From Planococcus citri (lineage: Eukaryota > Arthropoda > Insecta > Hemiptera > Pseudococcidae), in the NCBI RefSeq assembly GCF_950023065.1, contig NC_088679.1, positions 54,188,001 to 54,252,000 on the forward strand: DNA of 64,000 nt, read 5' to 3'. Both the position numbers and the translations under genes were made by a program. This document shows, in pieces, positions 60,828 through 64,000 of this stretch; positions within the stretch are counted from its first letter, which is position 1, and the number at the start of each line of letters is the position of its first letter. The notes under the pieces are model-generated. The model had not been told where the DNA came from, did not search any database, and was given only the letters and a program-made list of their open reading frames with translations.

Positions 60828-62364
60828 CGGAATCGGTAGGTGGTTCGGAGGCAGACGGAGTCTGGATACCCAAGCTATCGGTACAGAAGACGCTGTTGGT
60901 TTTAGGCGTACGACAGGTGAAACCGTAGTCGTGATCGACGTTAGCGGCGGCTTTGTTGTAAAATTGATTTTGACTGGTGGTATTCGGGGTAAGTTTAGAG
61001 TAAAAGTTATCCAACGTATCGTCACTACTGTTGTTGGTCGGACTGCTGTTCGGTGTGTATTTAAAAACATCAGGAATAGAGGGCTGAACTTGACCGGTAA
61101 CTTCGGCCGGAGGCATACACTTGTACGATTCGCTGCACAAGTTATCCTCGTCTAGCAAACACGACCTCATGAAATTATCTTGGAAATCGAAATTCTTAAT
61201 CGATGCTTTGGAAGGTGACGAAAATGGAAAGAATTCTTCATCCGAGCCGATCAAACTTTGCGGTGTTTCCGGTCGTATTTCGTCGTATTCCATTTTGACT
61301 TTAACGTCTGTGTTAATATGGTTGTTGATAGGGTTGGTGGTCGAAATCGGTGTAGTTTCCGTCGTGATTTCGGCCGGTTCGCTTTTCACGAGAGCGGCGT
61401 TGATGTTGTTAAGCGCAGCGGCGGCTGGTTTGAATTTCGCGAAAGCTGCGTCTTTCGGTGTGATAACGTTGACTTTGATAGGTAATTTGGGTTCGTTTCT
61501 TTGCGATCCGTTGTTACCGGAGTTGTATATACTCAGCAAACTTCTGCCAGCTGGTTTCTGTATAACGATGCTCTTGCTGTTGGAGCTGCGTACGACGTTA
61601 CATACGATACTTTTCGACCGATCGGGGCATACGACGACGGCTTTAACTGTACGTCCGGTGGTGCCAGGTTTCGTGGTAAAATTGGCATTTATCGAATTCG
61701 GACTACGTTTTACCGGTATCCTGATGATCGAATTTGTGATGGGGTTACTACTACTGCTACTACTGCTGGTGGTGGTAGTCGTGGTCGTCGTCGCGGCGGT
61801 ACTGACGGTGGCGTCTTTCTCTTCGGTGATTCCGGCGACGGCAGCCGTTAATGTAGGATTTGCGGCCGGTGTAGCGGTGATAGGGGTGGCCAACGGGTCT
61901 TCTTCTTTAATCTGGTGTAACGGTACCGGCATCGACATCGGCATCGAAAGATTTTTAAATGTGTCGTCGAACAACGACGATTCTTCTTTTACGACAACAT
62001 CGTCGAAACTATCGTCGTCGAATATACTCAAACTACAATCATCCTTTAGCGGCGATAGAATCGATTTCAGCGAATCTACATCAAAGCTGTTTTTCGTATC
62101 GTCGATCAAATCGGGAAATATCGAGCTCAATGATCCGAAATCCGTGTTACTTTTATCGTCCAGCATTTCATCTGGTTCGGTTTTGATGCAAATCTTGTCC
62201 AACAATTCGTCGGTGTCGGGACCTAGAATATCGTTATCCCAACCGAATTTATCGAATACGGACATCGGACATATCGCCGTAGTCATTAGTGACGGTTCAA
62301 AATCGCTCAAAGGTGGAATTTCACTCTCGTCCATCCACATCGTACTGGTCATCGGTGAAGACAT
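60828..62364 (-). CDS. Myc: Myc, N-terminal coding exon (transactivation region)
   Basis: Encodes residues 1-512 plus the first base of codon 513. The start ATG at 62364 (context AAAATGT) lies 11 bases after a TTGATTACAG acceptor, so the leader exon is noncoding, as in other Myc genes. Visible segments: SVFDKFGWDND..ELLD (35-56), which parallels the SIFDMDND..KLL start of Drosophila Myc as I remember it; acidic patches with SLSIFDDD (112-119); a Thr/Ser tract (about 187-206) encoded by trinucleotide repeats; basic KVKMEYDEIRPETPQSL (355-371), close to Drosophila RPDTPHSL; IKNFDFQDNFM (389-399), a possible degenerate Myc box II lacking the Trp; and YTPNSSP (436-442), a TPxxSP phosphodegron-like site. 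It ends TDS plus G at a GTAAGT donor, and splicing to 41721 gives TDSDEDDD, the Myc box III acidic core. Predicted total is 754 residues, near Drosophila's 717. Confidence 0.9.
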
Positions 62365-62375
62365 TTTCAACTCTT
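62365..62375 (-). other. Myc 5' UTR segment and splice acceptor
   Basis: Eleven untranslated bases between the acceptor (CAG at 62378-62376, preceded by a T-rich tract) and the ATG. The frame stays open a little further upstream, but only through a TTG and intron sequence, so 62364 is the start. Confidence 0.8.
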
Positions 62376-64000
62376 CTGTAATCAACCAAAAGAAAAAAAA
62401 ATACCATTCAGGTTACTAAACGCCGCCAATACACGTATTTTCAACATCTCTATATATGTAGCTAAAAAAATAATGTACTCTATCATACACTACATTACGT
62501 ATACGTATTATTACCGATACACATAACATCGATTAGTTCCGATACATTGTTATGACGATCTACAAGCGCCTTCGTCTTCGATTGATAAAATATTACGACG
62601 ACCATATCCCGCCCGGGTCTCGAATCTCATCAACCAGTTACGAGAAAGTGATCTCGTCAACGAACTTAGAGATGAAGAAAGATACGAAAAAAAATCAACT
62701 CGCGATCCTTCTACTCTGCTAAGTAATCACATCGAAAGCGCGCTACACATATACTAATTACGTCGTTTTTTTCCTCAGCTTAATAGATTACCTACACTGT
62801 GATTCATCTTTATGTATGATCTCGTCACTTTTAAAACAAACAAGTTTCCTAAAACAGTTCGACGTCTACCATATACTAGAAGCACATCTAGTCCCGTCCC
62901 ACCTGCGCCTCTACCCCCTCCTCATCCTCCCCTTCATCATCGTCCATATTCAAACAGCCGACAATTCTGATAATTACGGTTCGACTATACGAGGTAGAAA
63001 AAAAACCTCTTTACAAAAGATATTAATGAGAAACGACTCGGAACACGCGGCGCGTTAAAAAATTTATCATCTAGAGAGCTTCACCAAGAGGTTATTACTT
63101 TCTGAACAAGTTGAAGGTCGACATCGTCGCAACTACAATGTACTGAACTTGAAAAAGTTCGCTAGCCTTGTTCCTTTCTATAGCCGCGTAAGGGACGACG
63201 TGCACGTAGGGCTGCCTACTTCACGCCGCGGTCCAATTTTTCCTCATCTGCTATTTTTTTTTTGGCACTCGATCGACGCAGCTTAACTTAAATTCACGCA
63301 TAACTTCGCACCTCTCTACCCTTGCCTCGTCGAATTCGAATCTACAGCCACCCACCAGGACGTCTTATGGCAGTTTTTTGGTTTCATCGTATTACATACA
63401 ATCGTACCATCTATACGCACACATACGCACGTCTTTTTTCATACGACGCCTGCCGCTACGACCTTGTACTTCCCAATTTCCCATCGTACCACCGTGTCTG
63501 TGTCCCCTACTGAGTTACAAACGCTTTAGCTTACAATTACACGCATCAGCTTAGCTACACCATGGAAAAAGGAAAGAAATACATACATAAAACCAAGAAG
63601 AGTTATAATATGCTGGTTTCTTCCATCACTCTCATACAGTGTCTCTGTTTCGAGCTCTTTTTTCCAACTCCACTCTATGCTACACTGAAATACACTACAC
63701 ACTCACACACAGTACACACCAATACCTGCACACAAATAGACCTGCGAACGCACATGTTTACCTGCTCGTACATGCTACATGCCGGCTCTCTAAAGTCTAT
63801 CTCTATTCTATACCTACAAAATCCCAATCGAATCGTTTACTTTTTCACGTTTAACCTGTACGGTTTCCTCTTTCTTCGTACATTATTTTTCAAACACATT
63901 TATCGTCGTCTCTCGTACCTATGTACAACAGCTCAACTCGTTACATCGATGTTTTAACACATTTCAATGCATTCTTTTCCAACATATTATCAAGGTGTAC
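62376..64000 (-). other. Myc 5' UTR intron and upstream DNA
   Basis: Nothing coding recognised on either strand. It should contain at least the 3' part of the Myc first intron. The noncoding first exon and promoter are either here, unrecognised, or beyond the right edge. Plus-strand frames at 63562-63957 and nearby are featureless. Confidence 0.4.

Noticed and set aside
61121..62419. 432-codon plus-strand frame opposite the Myc N-terminal exon
   Set aside because: It is the antisense shadow of Myc exon 2. Its long Leu/Val/Ser runs mirror the sense Asp, Asn, Thr and Ser codons, and it has no domain.

Overview
The window looks like insect nuclear DNA. It is AT-rich, protein-coding exons are few and split by very long introns, and short TACC/GTAC-rich runs and simple repeats are everywhere. 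The style is that of a sap-sucking hemipteran such as a scale insect, mealybug or aphid relative. That placement is an impression from sequence style, not a demonstrated assignment. No intact autonomous transposon, rRNA, tRNA or CRISPR array was seen.

Only two genes can be named with confidence, both on the minus strand. (1) At 5386-5502 lies the first coding exon of a tRNA dimethylallyltransferase (TRIT1/MiaA family): P-loop GATGTGKS followed by the SADSMQ signature, ending at a splice donor. Its other exons must lie beyond the left edge or are not recognisable here, so positions 1-5385 are probably its first intron. (2) At 40994-62375 lie two coding exons of the insect Myc gene (diminutive orthologue), joined in phase across a 19.1 kb intron into a 754-residue protein. 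The second exon carries the bHLH-zipper. An inferred U-rich 3' UTR runs leftwards from 40993, and a 5' UTR intron begins just upstream of the ATG at 62364.

The 32 kb between the two genes (about 5.6-38 kb) is a repeat landscape. It holds four same-orientation arrays of one degenerate ~28-36 bp repeat, one of them inside the presumed TRIT1 intron and the largest with a ~255-293 bp higher-order period. It also holds a ~22 bp array at 20.4-22.4 kb, a 257 bp MITE, a 60 bp minisatellite with coding-like periodicity and a ~277 bp repeat with an inverted copy. The 22 bp array itself contains a CAGGG-TIR element and a retroelement 3' fragment. At 28.15-30.90 kb a large imperfect palindrome has been interrupted by a 1.36 kb non-autonomous hAT-type element with a perfect 8 bp target-site duplication.

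The Myc intron and upstream region (41.7-64 kb) is less AT-rich. It contains a CpG-rich island with an adjacent E-box/CRE, several further CACGTG boxes, a five-copy ATGGTAGCAGAGCGTGG repeat family and short CGT/ACG trinucleotide tracts. The unusual biology I can support is the divergent Myc (altered basic region, no clear Myc box II) and the nested palindrome/hAT structure. I did not find convincing evidence of a wholly new multi-gene system.
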